Shown in pieces: positions 22,630 to 31,203 of a stretch of 45,542 nucleotides of DNA (position 1 is the first letter of the stretch; every line of letters starts with the position of its first letter). Made by a program: the position numbers and the translations under genes. The stretch covers positions 1 through 45,542 of the forward strand of contig NZ_JAYKGK010000015.1 in the NCBI RefSeq assembly GCF_036860675.1. The letters are read 5' to 3'. Origin of the DNA: Rosettibacter primus (GTDB taxonomy: Bacteria > Bacteroidota > Ignavibacteria > Ignavibacteriales > Melioribacteraceae). The notes beneath the pieces were generated by a model. It was not told the origin of the DNA, did no database searches, and saw only the letters and a program-made list of their open reading frames with translations.

Positions 22630-24228
22630 ATGGTAACTTTTCAATTCCTTGATTGGTTCTGGGTAGTAGCATTTCTGCTGGTAACAATTAGTCTTGGAGT
22701 AGCATTTTATCGGTTGGGGAAACGTTCAGAAGCAGATTTTTTTCTTGCTGGACGAGGATTGCCCTGGTGGTTACCAGCTTCATCTGTATATGCTACCCAC
22801 ACAGCGACTGATACACCTATCTGGGTTACAGGAGTTATTTACAAGTATGGTGTTGCAGGACTATGGTATACTTTCTTTTCTGCATGGTGTGCTATAAGTG
22901 CTTTTGTTTCAACAAGAATATTCAGACGTTCTCTTGCTTACACTCAAGCCGAATGGAACACAATCAGATTTCATGGACTTGGAGCAGAAATGTTAAGAGG
23001 GTGGATTTCTGGCTGGCAGGTTTTCATGAATATGTTTATTCTCGGATGGGTTGGTATTGCAATGGGAAAAATTTGTAATTATCTCTTTGGCTGGGATTTA
23101 TGGATTGGTCTTGTTGTATTTTCTTCTTTATGTGCAATTTATGTTCTCGCAGCTGGTTATTGGGGTGTTATAATGGCAGATTTTCAACAGGGAATAATTG
23201 CTTTCTTAATGATTTTACTTGTATCTATCTGGGGAATAATTGCTGCGGGCGGACCCATTCAAATTCAGAACAAATTAATTGCTATGGGTCAATCATGGCG
23301 ATTAAATCCATTTGCATTTACAGGCTGGTTTGAAGGAGATTTTCCAGTTGCCTGGTTTGTTACAATGATGGTAATTGCAATTCTTGGCGGATTTGGAATG
23401 GGAACCAGCATAGATTGGTACGTAGAAGCTCAGAGAATTCAAAGTGCAAAATCTGTAAGAGATGCAAGTTACAGCATCTGGTGGGGAACAGCTCTTGTCT
23501 TAACACGTAATGCAATCTGGGCTGCTGCAATTTTAGCTTTTTTTGTTATGTTTCCCAATATCTCTTCTCAATCAGAATATGAATTGGGCTGGCTTAGATT
23601 AGGATTTGAGTATCTGCCTACAGGATTAATTGGATTTTTCTTTGCTGCTTTAATTGCAATTCACGTTTCTACTATAGCATCACACTTAAATTTAGGTGCA
23701 ATGTATTTTACACGCGACCTTTATTTGCATTATTTCAAACCAACTGCATCTGAAAAAGAACTTGTTTGGGTTGGCAGATTAGCAACATTAATTTTATTAC
23801 TTGGTTCATTTTTCTATGGATTAATGATGGAAGATATAACTTCATGGTTAATTTTTGCTTTATGGCTGATGGCGGCGGGAATTTGGCTGCCCAATATTTT
23901 GCAGGTTGTATGGTGGCGCTTTAATGCATGGGGATATTTATCTGCTTGGATTGCTAATCTTGGACTTAGCTGGCTTGTAGTTTGGATATTACCTCACTGG
24001 GGTGTTATTCCTCAGTTAGCTGATTATCAACAATTCTGGCTTTTAATGTTGCTTGGGGCTGTCATTTTTATTCCAGTTACTCTATTGACTAAACCTGAAC
24101 CAATGGAACATCTTGTAAAATATTATGTTCAGGCAAGACCAATAGGTTGGTGGGGACCAGTAAAAAGAGAAGCTCAAAAACTTGGTCTATTGGCTCATGT
24201 TGTAAATAATAATGGAGGTAATAAATGA
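22630..24228 (+). CDS. SSS-family sodium:solute symporter
   Basis: The 532-residue protein is a polytopic inner-membrane transporter with SSS features: an N-terminal helix followed by RSEADFFLAGRGLPWWLPASS (about residues 33-53), then a TDTPIWVTG segment, about 13 hydrophobic helices, and the core helix VSTIASHLNLGAMYFTRDLY. It imports a solute with sodium. A good ribosome binding site (AGGAGA) precedes the ATG. Its stop overlaps the start of a small membrane protein as ATGA, and an exported mannosidase and amidase follow, so a sugar, glycoside or related organic solute is the likely substrate. The substrate is not readable from sequence. Confidence 0.9.
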   Translation: MVTFQFLDWFWVVAFLLVTISLGVAFYRLGKRSEADFFLAGRGLPWWLPASSVYATHTATDTPIWVTGVIYKYGVAGLWYTFFSAWCAISAFVSTRIFRRSLAYTQAEWNTIRFHGLGAEMLRGWISGWQVFMNMFILGWVGIAMGKICNYLFGWDLWIGLVVFSSLCAIYVLAAGYWGVIMADFQQGIIAFLMILLVSIWGIIAAGGPIQIQNKLIAMGQSWRLNPFAFTGWFEGDFPVAWFVTMMVIAILGGFGMGTSIDWYVEAQRIQSAKSVRDASYSIWWGTALVLTRNAIWAAAILAFFVMFPNISSQSEYELGWLRLGFEYLPTGLIGFFFAALIAIHVSTIASHLNLGAMYFTRDLYLHYFKPTASEKELVWVGRLATLILLLGSFFYGLMMEDITSWLIFALWLMAAGIWLPNILQVVWWRFNAWGYLSAWIANLGLSWLVVWILPHWGVIPQLADYQQFWLLMLLGAVIFIPVTLLTKPEPMEHLVKYYVQARPIGWWGPVKREAQKLGLLAHVVNNNGGNK

Positions 24229-24524
24229 GTTTTATAAGAAGAACCTGGACGCCATGGGAAGCAGATGAATGGCATAAGGAAGATTGGTTTGCTGTAATTT
24301 TATCACCAATCTGTTATATACTTTTAATGGTTGGCACAGTAGGAACTTTTCTGTTGAACTTATGGGGATTTATAACTTTAGCTGTAGGAATTTTTTTAGT
24401 ATGGCTTATGCACTGGATTATTGACCCGAAGCTTAAGGTTATTTCAAGTGAATATGAAAAGAAACAACATGAATATCTTGAAAAATTAGAGCGTCAAGCA
24501 CGCTGGGAGGAATTAAATGGATAA
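24225..24524 (+). CDS. Small membrane protein coupled to the SSS symporter
   Basis: The 99-residue protein has two membrane helices (about residues 24-41 and 44-63) between an aromatic, acidic N terminus (RRTWTPWEADEWHKEDW) and a charged amphipathic C-terminal helix. GGAGGT lies just before the ATG, and the start overlaps the symporter stop by four bases (ATGA). The arrangement recalls small partner proteins of SSS transporters such as YhdT with PanF, but no homology to YhdT is claimed. It is probably an accessory or stabilising subunit of the transporter. Confidence 0.8.
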   Translation: MSFIRRTWTPWEADEWHKEDWFAVILSPICYILLMVGTVGTFLLNLWGFITLAVGIFLVWLMHWIIDPKLKVISSEYEKKQHEYLEKLERQARWEELNG

Positions 24525-24633
24525 AGGATTGGCTATGGTAATTGGAATGTCAATTGCCTATGTGGCTTCTTTTCTTGGACTTATTTTAGCCTGGTATTCT
24601 CACAACAAACACTCAAAGAAAGGTGAAAAATGA
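24517..24633 (+). CDS. 38-residue single-helix membrane microprotein
   Basis: The short frame MDKGLAMVIGMSIAYVASF... has one membrane helix (about residues 6-27) followed by a basic tail (SHNKHSKKGEK), implying N-out/C-in. A strong GGAGG site lies six bases before its ATG, and it overlaps the upstream stop by eight bases. The next frame begins at its stop codon as ATGA. Dense coupling and canonical ribosome binding sites argue that it is real although far below normal gene-calling length. It is probably a small subunit of the symporter. Confidence 0.65.
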   Translation: MDKGLAMVIGMSIAYVASFLGLILAWYSHNKHSKKGEK

Positions 24634-24755
24634 TTTTATTGATTGAACAATCTCAGAGAATTGGCAGCCCAATTTTAGGAGTAATTTTTCCTGCAATCAT
24701 TCTTGCAATCTCTATATTTTTTACCTGGCTGCTTTATAAAAAATTTTCTAAATAA
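24630..24755 (+). CDS. 41-residue single-helix membrane microprotein
   Basis: The frame begins at an ATGA overlap with the 38-residue frame, with AAAGGTG just upstream as ribosome binding site. The product, MILLIEQSQRIGSPILGVIF..., has one membrane helix (about residues 15-35) and ends in a basic tail (YKKFSK). It is the last frame of the symporter operon; a long hairpin follows after 18 bases. The function is unknown, but its position suggests a third small subunit of the transporter complex. Confidence 0.6.
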   Translation: MILLIEQSQRIGSPILGVIFPAIILAISIFFTWLLYKKFSK

Positions 24756-24773
24756 GAATTATTGAGTAGAAAT

Positions 24774-24828
24774 TCACGCTAAGGTGCAAAGCTGCAAATT
24801 TAAATTGCAGTTTTGTGTCTTGGCGTGA
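24774..24828. repeat. 24-base-pair inverted repeat of the 'CACGCCAAGG...TTGGCGTG' type
   Basis: Arms at 24774-24797 and 24805-24828 pair along their full 24 bases when the five mismatches are read as G-U wobbles, around a seven-base loop. The sequence (TCACGCTAAGGTGCAAAG... and ...GTGTCTTGGCGTGA) is the familiar dispersed intergenic repeat 'CACGCCAAGGCACAAAGACGCAA'. It lies between the symporter operon and the mannosidase gene and could act as a terminator or RNA-processing hairpin. Confidence 0.6.
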
Positions 24829-24858
24829 CATATTTTTAAATATTTTCTGGAGAACATC

Positions 24859-27800
24859 ATGAAAAGATTTTTTTTATTCTTTTTAATTTATTCTTCCTTG
24901 CTTGCACAAAGTAATGTTGATAAACTAATAGAAAAATTAGATTTAATTGCCGAGAGTAGATTTAATGACTGGAAATATTCAACCAATTTTACTTTTTCTC
25001 CTGATGAATTATCAAAAATTGAATTTAATGATTCAGATTGGAAATCAGCAACACTCAATGAACGTCTCCAGCTCGATTCATGCTGGTTTAGAAAAGTTAT
25101 TGAAATCCCATCTTACATTGCAGGGACTCAGGTTAAAGATAGCTTGAAATTTTTTGCAACAGTTGATGATTATAGTTTTATCTGGATTAGTGGTGAATAT
25201 AAAGGAAAATTTATATGGGATGCAGGTATTGATTTAACAGGTAAAACACTTCCCGGAGAAAAAATTGTCGTTCTAATTAAAGCAATCAATACAGGCGGAC
25301 CACTTAGATTAATTAATGCAAAGTTGAGTTTTGAAAAACAAACTTCTTTACAAAAATTAATTCAAAATCTTTCTCTTAGCTTTAAAGTTGCACAAAAATT
25401 CTTAAGCTTTGATACTTATCAAACAAATGAAAGAGTTAAAGTAGACCCAAAGATTGATTTGTCAAAAGCTGATAAAAAAGAAAAGCAAAAGTTAAATAAT
25501 CTACTTCAGCAAATTGCATTTGAAATTAAAGTCGATGGATTGGAATATGGCGATACAACAAATTTTGTCTCTTCAGTCAATCAAGCATTAAAAAAATTAA
25601 AACCAATACAAGAATTTGTTAAAAGATATACACTTCAATTTACTTCAAATGCACATATTGATGCTGCATGGTTGTGGAGAAAAAAAGAAACTGAAGAAGT
25701 AGCAAAGAGAACTTTTTCAGCAGTAATAAACATGTTCAATGCACGTTCTGATTTTACTTATACGCAAAGTCAAGCAGCATTGTATGAATGGATGAAAAAA
25801 GATTATCCAGATTTGTTCAATCAAATCAAAAATTATGTTAATTCTGGAAGATGGGAAATATCTGGAGGTATGTGGGTAGAACCTGATTGTAATTTACCGG
25901 GGGGTGATTCATGGGCGCGTCAATTATTATTTGGTCAAAAATTCTTTAAGGATAATTTTGGAATTAATGCTCGAATTGGATGGAATCCTGATTCATTTGG
26001 TTATAACTGGAATTTACCACAATTAATGCTGCTTGGAGGTCTTGATGCATTTATTACTCAAAAACTTGGCTGGAACGATACAAATGTTTTTCCATATCGG
26101 CTATTCTGGTGGCAATCTCCGGATGGTTCTAAAATTTTAACTTACTTCCCATTCAATTATGTGAACACTATTGATAATCCATTTCAACTTGTTGATTGGT
26201 TAAGACAATTTGAAGCAAATACAGGATTGACAAAACTTCTGATTCTATTTGGAGTAGGAGATCATGGCGGCGGTCCTTCGCTTGAAATGATGGCAAGAAT
26301 TGACCAGTTAAAAAATTTATTTATCTATCCTCAAATTGAATTTAATAATGCACAAAGTTATATAGATTGGATTCGCAAACAAGATTTAAGAAAGCTTCCT
26401 GTCTGGAATGATGAACTTTATCTTGAATATCACAGAGGAACGGCAACAACACAATCAAATATTAAAAAGTGGAATCGTGAAAGTGAAGTGCTTTTAACAA
26501 ATGCAGAAAAATTTTCTGCAATATCAACAATTATTGGCGATAATGATTTTCATAGTTTGATTAATGAAGCATGGAAAAATGTTTTGTTTAATCAGTTTCA
26601 TGATATACTCCCAGGTTCTGGAATTAGAGAAATTTATATTGATGCCGAACTGGATTACAGAAAATCTTTTGAACTTGGAAATTTTGCACTCATTAAATCA
26701 TTAAAAAATATTGCAAAAAAAGTAAACACTTCTTCAATAAAAGATGGTAAAGCTTTAATTGTGTTCAATTCATTATTATGGCAGCGTGATGATGTAGTAA
26801 AGATTGAACTCGAATTAGGTGATAAAAATCATTATAAAATTTTTGATACTGAGGGGAATGAAATTTCTTCGCAAGTTATTCAAAAAGATGACCTTAGAAG
26901 AGAAGTAATTTTTATTGCAAGAAATGTTCCTGCACTTGGTTATAAAACTTACATTATTCGCACAGAAAAAAATGAAAATAACTTTAAATCATACTTGCCA
27001 GAAAAAAATGTTTATGAAATTGAAAATAATTTCTTCAAGGTAAAAATTAATCCTCAGACTGGATGGATTAGCAACATTTTTGATAAAAGATTCAATAAGG
27101 AATTAATTTCTGGAGAAGCAAACAAACTTCAATTGCTGGAAGATAAACCTTCGGCATGGGATGCATGGAATATTGGTTTGACAGGTGTTGAATACCCATC
27201 AAAATTTCGCAGAACAGAATTAATGGAAGATGGTCCAGTAAGAAAAATTTTAAGATGCTATCGAGATTATTTGAAACCTGGTGTGGTAAAAGAATTTCCT
27301 ACAGAAGATTTTCCAAATTCATTCTTTGTGCAGGATATAATTTTATATAATGGAATAGATAGGATTGATTTTAAAACAGATGTAGAATGGTGGGAAGATA
27401 AAACAATGCTAAAAGTATCTTTCCCGTTAAATGTTTATGATACTTTAGCAACTTATGAAATTCCATTTGGAATGATAAAGCGCTCGACTACACTGAAATC
27501 TCAATTTGACAAAGGCAAGTGGGAAGTAAATGCTCAGAAATGGGCAGATTTATCTGACGAAAATTTTGGAATAGCATTACTGAATAAATCAAAATATGGT
27601 TATGATACTAAAGGAAATGTTATGAGATTATCGCTGCTTCGATCTCCAAAGTGGCCCGACCCAACTGCTGACAGAGGAAATCATTCTTTTGAATATTCAA
27701 TTTATCCTCATCAAAAGAGAGTAGAAGAAAGTGAAACAGTTCATAAAGGTTACGAATTTAATTATCCTCTTCTTTATATCATTGAAGATATACATGAAGG

Positions 27801-28083
27801 CAGTTTACCAGTTGAGCATTCTTTCATTCAAGTTATGCCCGGAAATGCAATTCTGACTTCTATTAAAAATGCTGAAGAAAATCCACGAGAATTAATTTTA
27901 ACAATCTATGAGTCATCAGGTAAAGATTCTGAATGTAACTTAACATTACCTTTTACTCCATCTAAAGTTTATGAATCAAACTTTTTGGAAGAAAATGTAA
28001 AAGAAATTTTAGTTGAAAAAAATTCAGTAAAATTTCAGTTGAGGAAAAATTCAATCAAAGTATTAAAAGTAGTTTTATTATAA
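24859..28083 (+). CDS. Exported GH38 alpha-mannosidase
   Basis: The 1074-residue protein has a signal peptide (MKRFFLFFLIYSSLLAQS), an N-terminal beta domain (about 30-150), then the GH38 catalytic domain. The zinc site HIDAAWLW (His266, Asp268) and the nucleophile region GWNPDSFGYNWNLPQ (Asp378) are intact, and GVGDHGGGPS supplies a further conserved His. A mid helical bundle and C-terminal beta-sandwich domains complete the family layout. It hydrolyses alpha-mannosidic linkages in the periplasm or at the surface. It starts 103 bases after the symporter operon behind GGAGA and is followed 24 bases later by an exported amidase. Released sugars may be substrates of the symporter. Confidence 0.93.
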   Translation: MKRFFLFFLIYSSLLAQSNVDKLIEKLDLIAESRFNDWKYSTNFTFSPDELSKIEFNDSDWKSATLNERLQLDSCWFRKVIEIPSYIAGTQVKDSLKFFATVDDYSFIWISGEYKGKFIWDAGIDLTGKTLPGEKIVVLIKAINTGGPLRLINAKLSFEKQTSLQKLIQNLSLSFKVAQKFLSFDTYQTNERVKVDPKIDLSKADKKEKQKLNNLLQQIAFEIKVDGLEYGDTTNFVSSVNQALKKLKPIQEFVKRYTLQFTSNAHIDAAWLWRKKETEEVAKRTFSAVINMFNARSDFTYTQSQAALYEWMKKDYPDLFNQIKNYVNSGRWEISGGMWVEPDCNLPGGDSWARQLLFGQKFFKDNFGINARIGWNPDSFGYNWNLPQLMLLGGLDAFITQKLGWNDTNVFPYRLFWWQSPDGSKILTYFPFNYVNTIDNPFQLVDWLRQFEANTGLTKLLILFGVGDHGGGPSLEMMARIDQLKNLFIYPQIEFNNAQSYIDWIRKQDLRKLPVWNDELYLEYHRGTATTQSNIKKWNRESEVLLTNAEKFSAISTIIGDNDFHSLINEAWKNVLFNQFHDILPGSGIREIYIDAELDYRKSFELGNFALIKSLKNIAKKVNTSSIKDGKALIVFNSLLWQRDDVVKIELELGDKNHYKIFDTEGNEISSQVIQKDDLRREVIFIARNVPALGYKTYIIRTEKNENNFKSYLPEKNVYEIENNFFKVKINPQTGWISNIFDKRFNKELISGEANKLQLLEDKPSAWDAWNIGLTGVEYPSKFRRTELMEDGPVRKILRCYRDYLKPGVVKEFPTEDFPNSFFVQDIILYNGIDRIDFKTDVEWWEDKTMLKVSFPLNVYDTLATYEIPFGMIKRSTTLKSQFDKGKWEVNAQKWADLSDENFGIALLNKSKYGYDTKGNVMRLSLLRSPKWPDPTADRGNHSFEYSIYPHQKRVEESETVHKGYEFNYPLLYIIEDIHEGSLPVEHSFIQVMPGNAILTSIKNAEENPRELILTIYESSGKDSECNLTLPFTPSKVYESNFLEENVKEILVEKNSVKFQLRKNSIKVLKVVLL

Positions 28084-28107
28084 TTTTTTATAGCGGAGAA
28101 ATTTAAT

Positions 28108-29751
28108 ATGAAAAGAATCGTTATAACTTTGTTTCTTTTATTATTTCTTAAGTGTAATGTAATTGCACAGGAAAAAATTACAAAAGAGAATGTAGCTAAT
28201 GCTGAGAAAATACTTGGTCTAGAATTTACAGAAGCAGAAAGAGATTCAATGCTTGATGCATTAAATGAACAGTTAAACAATTATATGAATATTAGAAAAA
28301 TTAAGATTGATAACAGCATACCGCCAGCAATTCTTTTTAATCCAATTCCTGTTGGAGTTAAAATTGACAATAACCAAAAACCTATTCATTACAGTGATTA
28401 TAGTTATGCAAAACTTCCAGAAAATTTTGATGACCTTGCATTTTATTCAATTGGTGAACTTGCATATTTAATAAAAACAAGAAAAATTACTTCAACACAG
28501 CTTACAAAATTCTTTCTAGAAAGGTTAAAAAAATATGGTCCAAAACTTTACAGTGTTGTCAACCTTACTGAAGAAAGAGCTCTTGAAGAGGCAAAGAAAG
28601 CTGATGAAGAAATTGCGAAAGGGAAATACAGAGGGTTATTGCATGGTATTCCATATGGTGTCAAGGATTTACTTACAACAAAAAAATATCCAACAACATG
28701 GGGTGCAGAACCTTATCAAAATCAAATCATAGATGAAGATGCAACAGTAATAAAAAAATTACATAACGCAGGTGCAGTTCTTGTCGCTAAGCTTTCAATG
28801 GGAGCTTTAGCATGGGGAGATGTATGGTTTGGCGGAACAACTCGCAATCCATGGGACACAACAAAAGGTTCAAGTGGTTCGTCGGCAGGCTCTGCTGCTT
28901 CTGTTTCAGCAGGATTAATTCCTTTTGCAATTGGTACAGAGACATGGGGCTCTATTGTATCACCATCTACTGTTTGTGGTGTTACAGGTTTACGGCCAAC
29001 TTATGGAAGAGTAAGTCGAACAGGTGCAATGGCATTAAGCTGGTCTATGGATAAAATTGGAGTTATTTGCAGATATGCAGAAGACCTTGCAATTGTATTT
29101 GATGCAATTAGAGGAAGCGATGGAATTGACCAGACTCTTTATGATGCATCATTCAACTATAAACCAGAAATTAATTTGAAAAAACTGAAAATAGGATATT
29201 TAAAAAGTGATTTTGATAGTGATTATCCATTTCATAAAAATGATTCTCTTGCACTAAGAAAGCTTAAAGAACTTGGTGTAGAGTTAATACCGATTGAACT
29301 TCCATACATTTCAACTGAAGATTTAGCTTTTATTCTTTCAGCAGAAGCTGCTGCAGCTTTTGATGAACTTACTCGCTCCAATCAAGATGATTTATTAAAA
29401 AGGCAAATTAAAAATGCATGGCCTAATGTATTTCGTGCAGCAAGATTTATTCCTGCTGTAGAATATATAAATGCAAATAGAATTCGTTACATGTTAATTC
29501 AGGAAATGAAGAAAATATTTGATAAAGTTGATGTTTACATATCACCTTCATGGAAAGGAAATAATTTGTTAACCACTAATTTAACAGGTCATCCATGTGT
29601 TGTAGTACCAAATGGCTTTTCGAAAAATGGAACTCCTACAAGTTTCACATTTATAGGTAATCTATTTGATGAGGCAAAATTAATTTCACTTGCAAAAGCT
29701 TTTCAGTCGGTAACAGATTTTCACAAATATCATCCTTCAGAATTTAAATAA
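28108..29751 (+). CDS. Exported amidase-signature family hydrolase
   Basis: The 547-residue protein has a signal peptide (to IAQE, about residue 21), an N-terminal helical extension, and a complete amidase signature domain. The Ser-cisSer-Lys triad can be placed: Lys186 in YGVKDLL, cis-Ser258 in KGSSGSSAGS, and Ser282 in TETWGSIVSPS. The spacings match those of the malonamidase/GatA family. The protein is exported, so it is not the tRNA amidotransferase subunit GatA; it should cleave amide bonds outside the cytoplasm. It directly follows the mannosidase gene on the same strand behind GGAGA, suggesting joint action on a glycoconjugate or amide-containing substrate. Confidence 0.9.
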   Translation: MKRIVITLFLLLFLKCNVIAQEKITKENVANAEKILGLEFTEAERDSMLDALNEQLNNYMNIRKIKIDNSIPPAILFNPIPVGVKIDNNQKPIHYSDYSYAKLPENFDDLAFYSIGELAYLIKTRKITSTQLTKFFLERLKKYGPKLYSVVNLTEERALEEAKKADEEIAKGKYRGLLHGIPYGVKDLLTTKKYPTTWGAEPYQNQIIDEDATVIKKLHNAGAVLVAKLSMGALAWGDVWFGGTTRNPWDTTKGSSGSSAGSAASVSAGLIPFAIGTETWGSIVSPSTVCGVTGLRPTYGRVSRTGAMALSWSMDKIGVICRYAEDLAIVFDAIRGSDGIDQTLYDASFNYKPEINLKKLKIGYLKSDFDSDYPFHKNDSLALRKLKELGVELIPIELPYISTEDLAFILSAEAAAAFDELTRSNQDDLLKRQIKNAWPNVFRAARFIPAVEYINANRIRYMLIQEMKKIFDKVDVYISPSWKGNNLLTTNLTGHPCVVVPNGFSKNGTPTSFTFIGNLFDEAKLISLAKAFQSVTDFHKYHPSEFK

Positions 29752-29760
29752 TTTATAAGA

Positions 29761-29800
29761 CCCCCTCTCTTATTTAATATAAAATATTTTGATGAGGGGG
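29761..29800 (+). terminator. CCCCCTC/GAGGGGG inverted repeat after the amidase gene
   Basis: Seven-base G/C arms at 29761-29767 and 29794-29800 flank an AT-rich interior and lie nine bases after the amidase stop codon at 29751. They are followed by AAATTTTCATT rather than a strong T run, so termination may be partial. Confidence 0.4.
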
Positions 29801-29905
29801 AAATTTTCATTCACATTAAAATTTCTTTTTGTTACATTTATATAGAAACCTTATTACAGTTAGAATATTCCTTTCCTCCATTACTCAAATTTATTGGAGG
29901 TGAAT

Positions 29906-30655
29906 ATGAAAGTCTTGAGTGCTTACGAAAAAGCCCGCGTCTATATCGAGAAACATTATGAAGCATCTGAGGAAGCAAAAGCACAGAAGAGAAAATTAAA
30001 TCCCGGACCAACAATAACTTTATCGCGACAAACTGGAATTGGGGCAGTAGCAATTTGTGAAAAATTAACAGAATATTTTAACAGCAGGGCAATTGAAGGA
30101 TATGATGATTGGACTTATTTTGATAGAGAATTAATTGAAAAAATTATGGCAGACCATAATCTGCCTGAACACTTTAGAAAGTATCTTGATGAAGAAAAGC
30201 CCCCAAAGATTGAAACTTGGTTTGGAGAAATACTTGGTATTAATCCAAACAAACTTTTGTTGCTTCATAAAATATCACAGACCATCTTAAAGCTTGCTGA
30301 CTATGGCAATGTAATTATTGTTGGCAGAGGAGCGAATATAATTACGGCTAAAAGACCCAATACTTTTCATATTCGTCTAGTTGCACCATTAAATTATAGA
30401 ATTGAAAATGCATGCAGACTTTATAACATTGATTATAAAACTGCAGCCGATTTTATTAAAGGTGAAGATGAGGCTCGTAAAAATTATATCTGGAAATATT
30501 TTCATAAAGATATTGAAGACCCACTATTGTATCATGTAGTAATTAATACAAATTACCTTAAGACTGAAGAAATTGCAGAGATGATAGGGCAATGTGTAAT
30601 TCGCAGATTCCCAAAATTTTTTACTAAAAGCAAAATGACAATTGTAAATGATTGA
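29906..30655 (+). CDS. Cytidylate kinase-like family protein
   Basis: The ATG at 29906 is chosen because GGAGGTG lies five bases upstream, giving 249 residues; a TTG four codons earlier would overlap that site. After a helical N terminus the protein shows TITLSRQTGIGAVAICEKL, a P-loop of the cytidylate_kin2 type in which the usual GSGG is TGIGA, then WTYFDRELIEKI, VIIVGRGANII and a C-terminal YKTAADFIKGEDEARKNYI lid-like helix. Members are P-loop kinases of unproven nucleotide substrate, often annotated as AAA or cytidylate-kinase-like. The stop overlaps the open frame of the following PEBP gene. Confidence 0.82.
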   Translation: MKVLSAYEKARVYIEKHYEASEEAKAQKRKLNPGPTITLSRQTGIGAVAICEKLTEYFNSRAIEGYDDWTYFDRELIEKIMADHNLPEHFRKYLDEEKPPKIETWFGEILGINPNKLLLLHKISQTILKLADYGNVIIVGRGANIITAKRPNTFHIRLVAPLNYRIENACRLYNIDYKTAADFIKGEDEARKNYIWKYFHKDIEDPLLYHVVINTNYLKTEEIAEMIGQCVIRRFPKFFTKSKMTIVND

Positions 30656-30665
30656 GTTTGATAGT

Positions 30666-31190
30666 ATGAAAACAAAACTAATAGTGTTTTTTGTTTTAAT
30701 ACTATTTATTAGCGAGGAGAGTAAAATGAAATTACAAATTACTTCATCTGCATTTAAAGATGGGGAGATGATTCCATCAAAATATACATGCGATGGAGAA
30801 AATATTTCACCTCCACTGAGTTGGAGCGAAATTCCAGATGGAACAAAATCGCTTGCTTTGATAAATGATGACCCGGATGCACCAGTTGGAGATTGGGTTC
30901 ACTGGATTGTTTATAACATTCCACCAGAAACAAAAGAATTAAAAGAAGCTGCTTCAAATAAAAAATTATTGCCAAAAGGAACACTTGAAGGTTTGAATGA
31001 CTGGAATAAAAAAGGTTATGGAGGTCCCTGCCCACCTTCAGGTGTCCATAGATATTTTTTTAAGCTTTATGCTCTTGATAATATATTATCATTAAAAGAA
31101 GGTGCAACAAAAAGGCAGCTGCTCGATGCAATGCAAGGACACATTTTGGCTCAAGCTCAACTTATTGGTAAATATCAAAGAAAAAGATGA
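30666..31190 (+). CDS. PEBP/YbhB-YbcL family protein
   Basis: The conserved domain runs from KLQITSSAFKDG to the end: YTCDGENISPPLSW, DDPDAPVGDWVHWIVYNIP, and YGGPCPPSGVHRYFFKLYALD, all PEBP ligand-pocket motifs (Raf kinase inhibitor-like). The start is uncertain. The ATG at 30666 yields 174 residues with an N-terminal hydrophobic segment (MKTKLIVFFVLILFI), a likely export signal. The ATG at 30726 has a much better ribosome binding site (AGGAGAG) and gives a 154-residue cytoplasmic form. The longer form is listed. PEBP proteins bind phospholipid-like or small phosphorylated ligands; the physiological role in bacteria is unclear. Confidence 0.82.
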   Translation: MKTKLIVFFVLILFISEESKMKLQITSSAFKDGEMIPSKYTCDGENISPPLSWSEIPDGTKSLALINDDPDAPVGDWVHWIVYNIPPETKELKEAASNKKLLPKGTLEGLNDWNKKGYGGPCPPSGVHRYFFKLYALDNILSLKEGATKRQLLDAMQGHILAQAQLIGKYQRKR

Positions 31191-31203
31191 TTGTTCTTAA
31201 AAA

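Noticed and set aside
28108..29751. GatA subunit of Glu-tRNA amidotransferase
   Set aside because: The protein has an export signal, and no gatB or gatC lies nearby.
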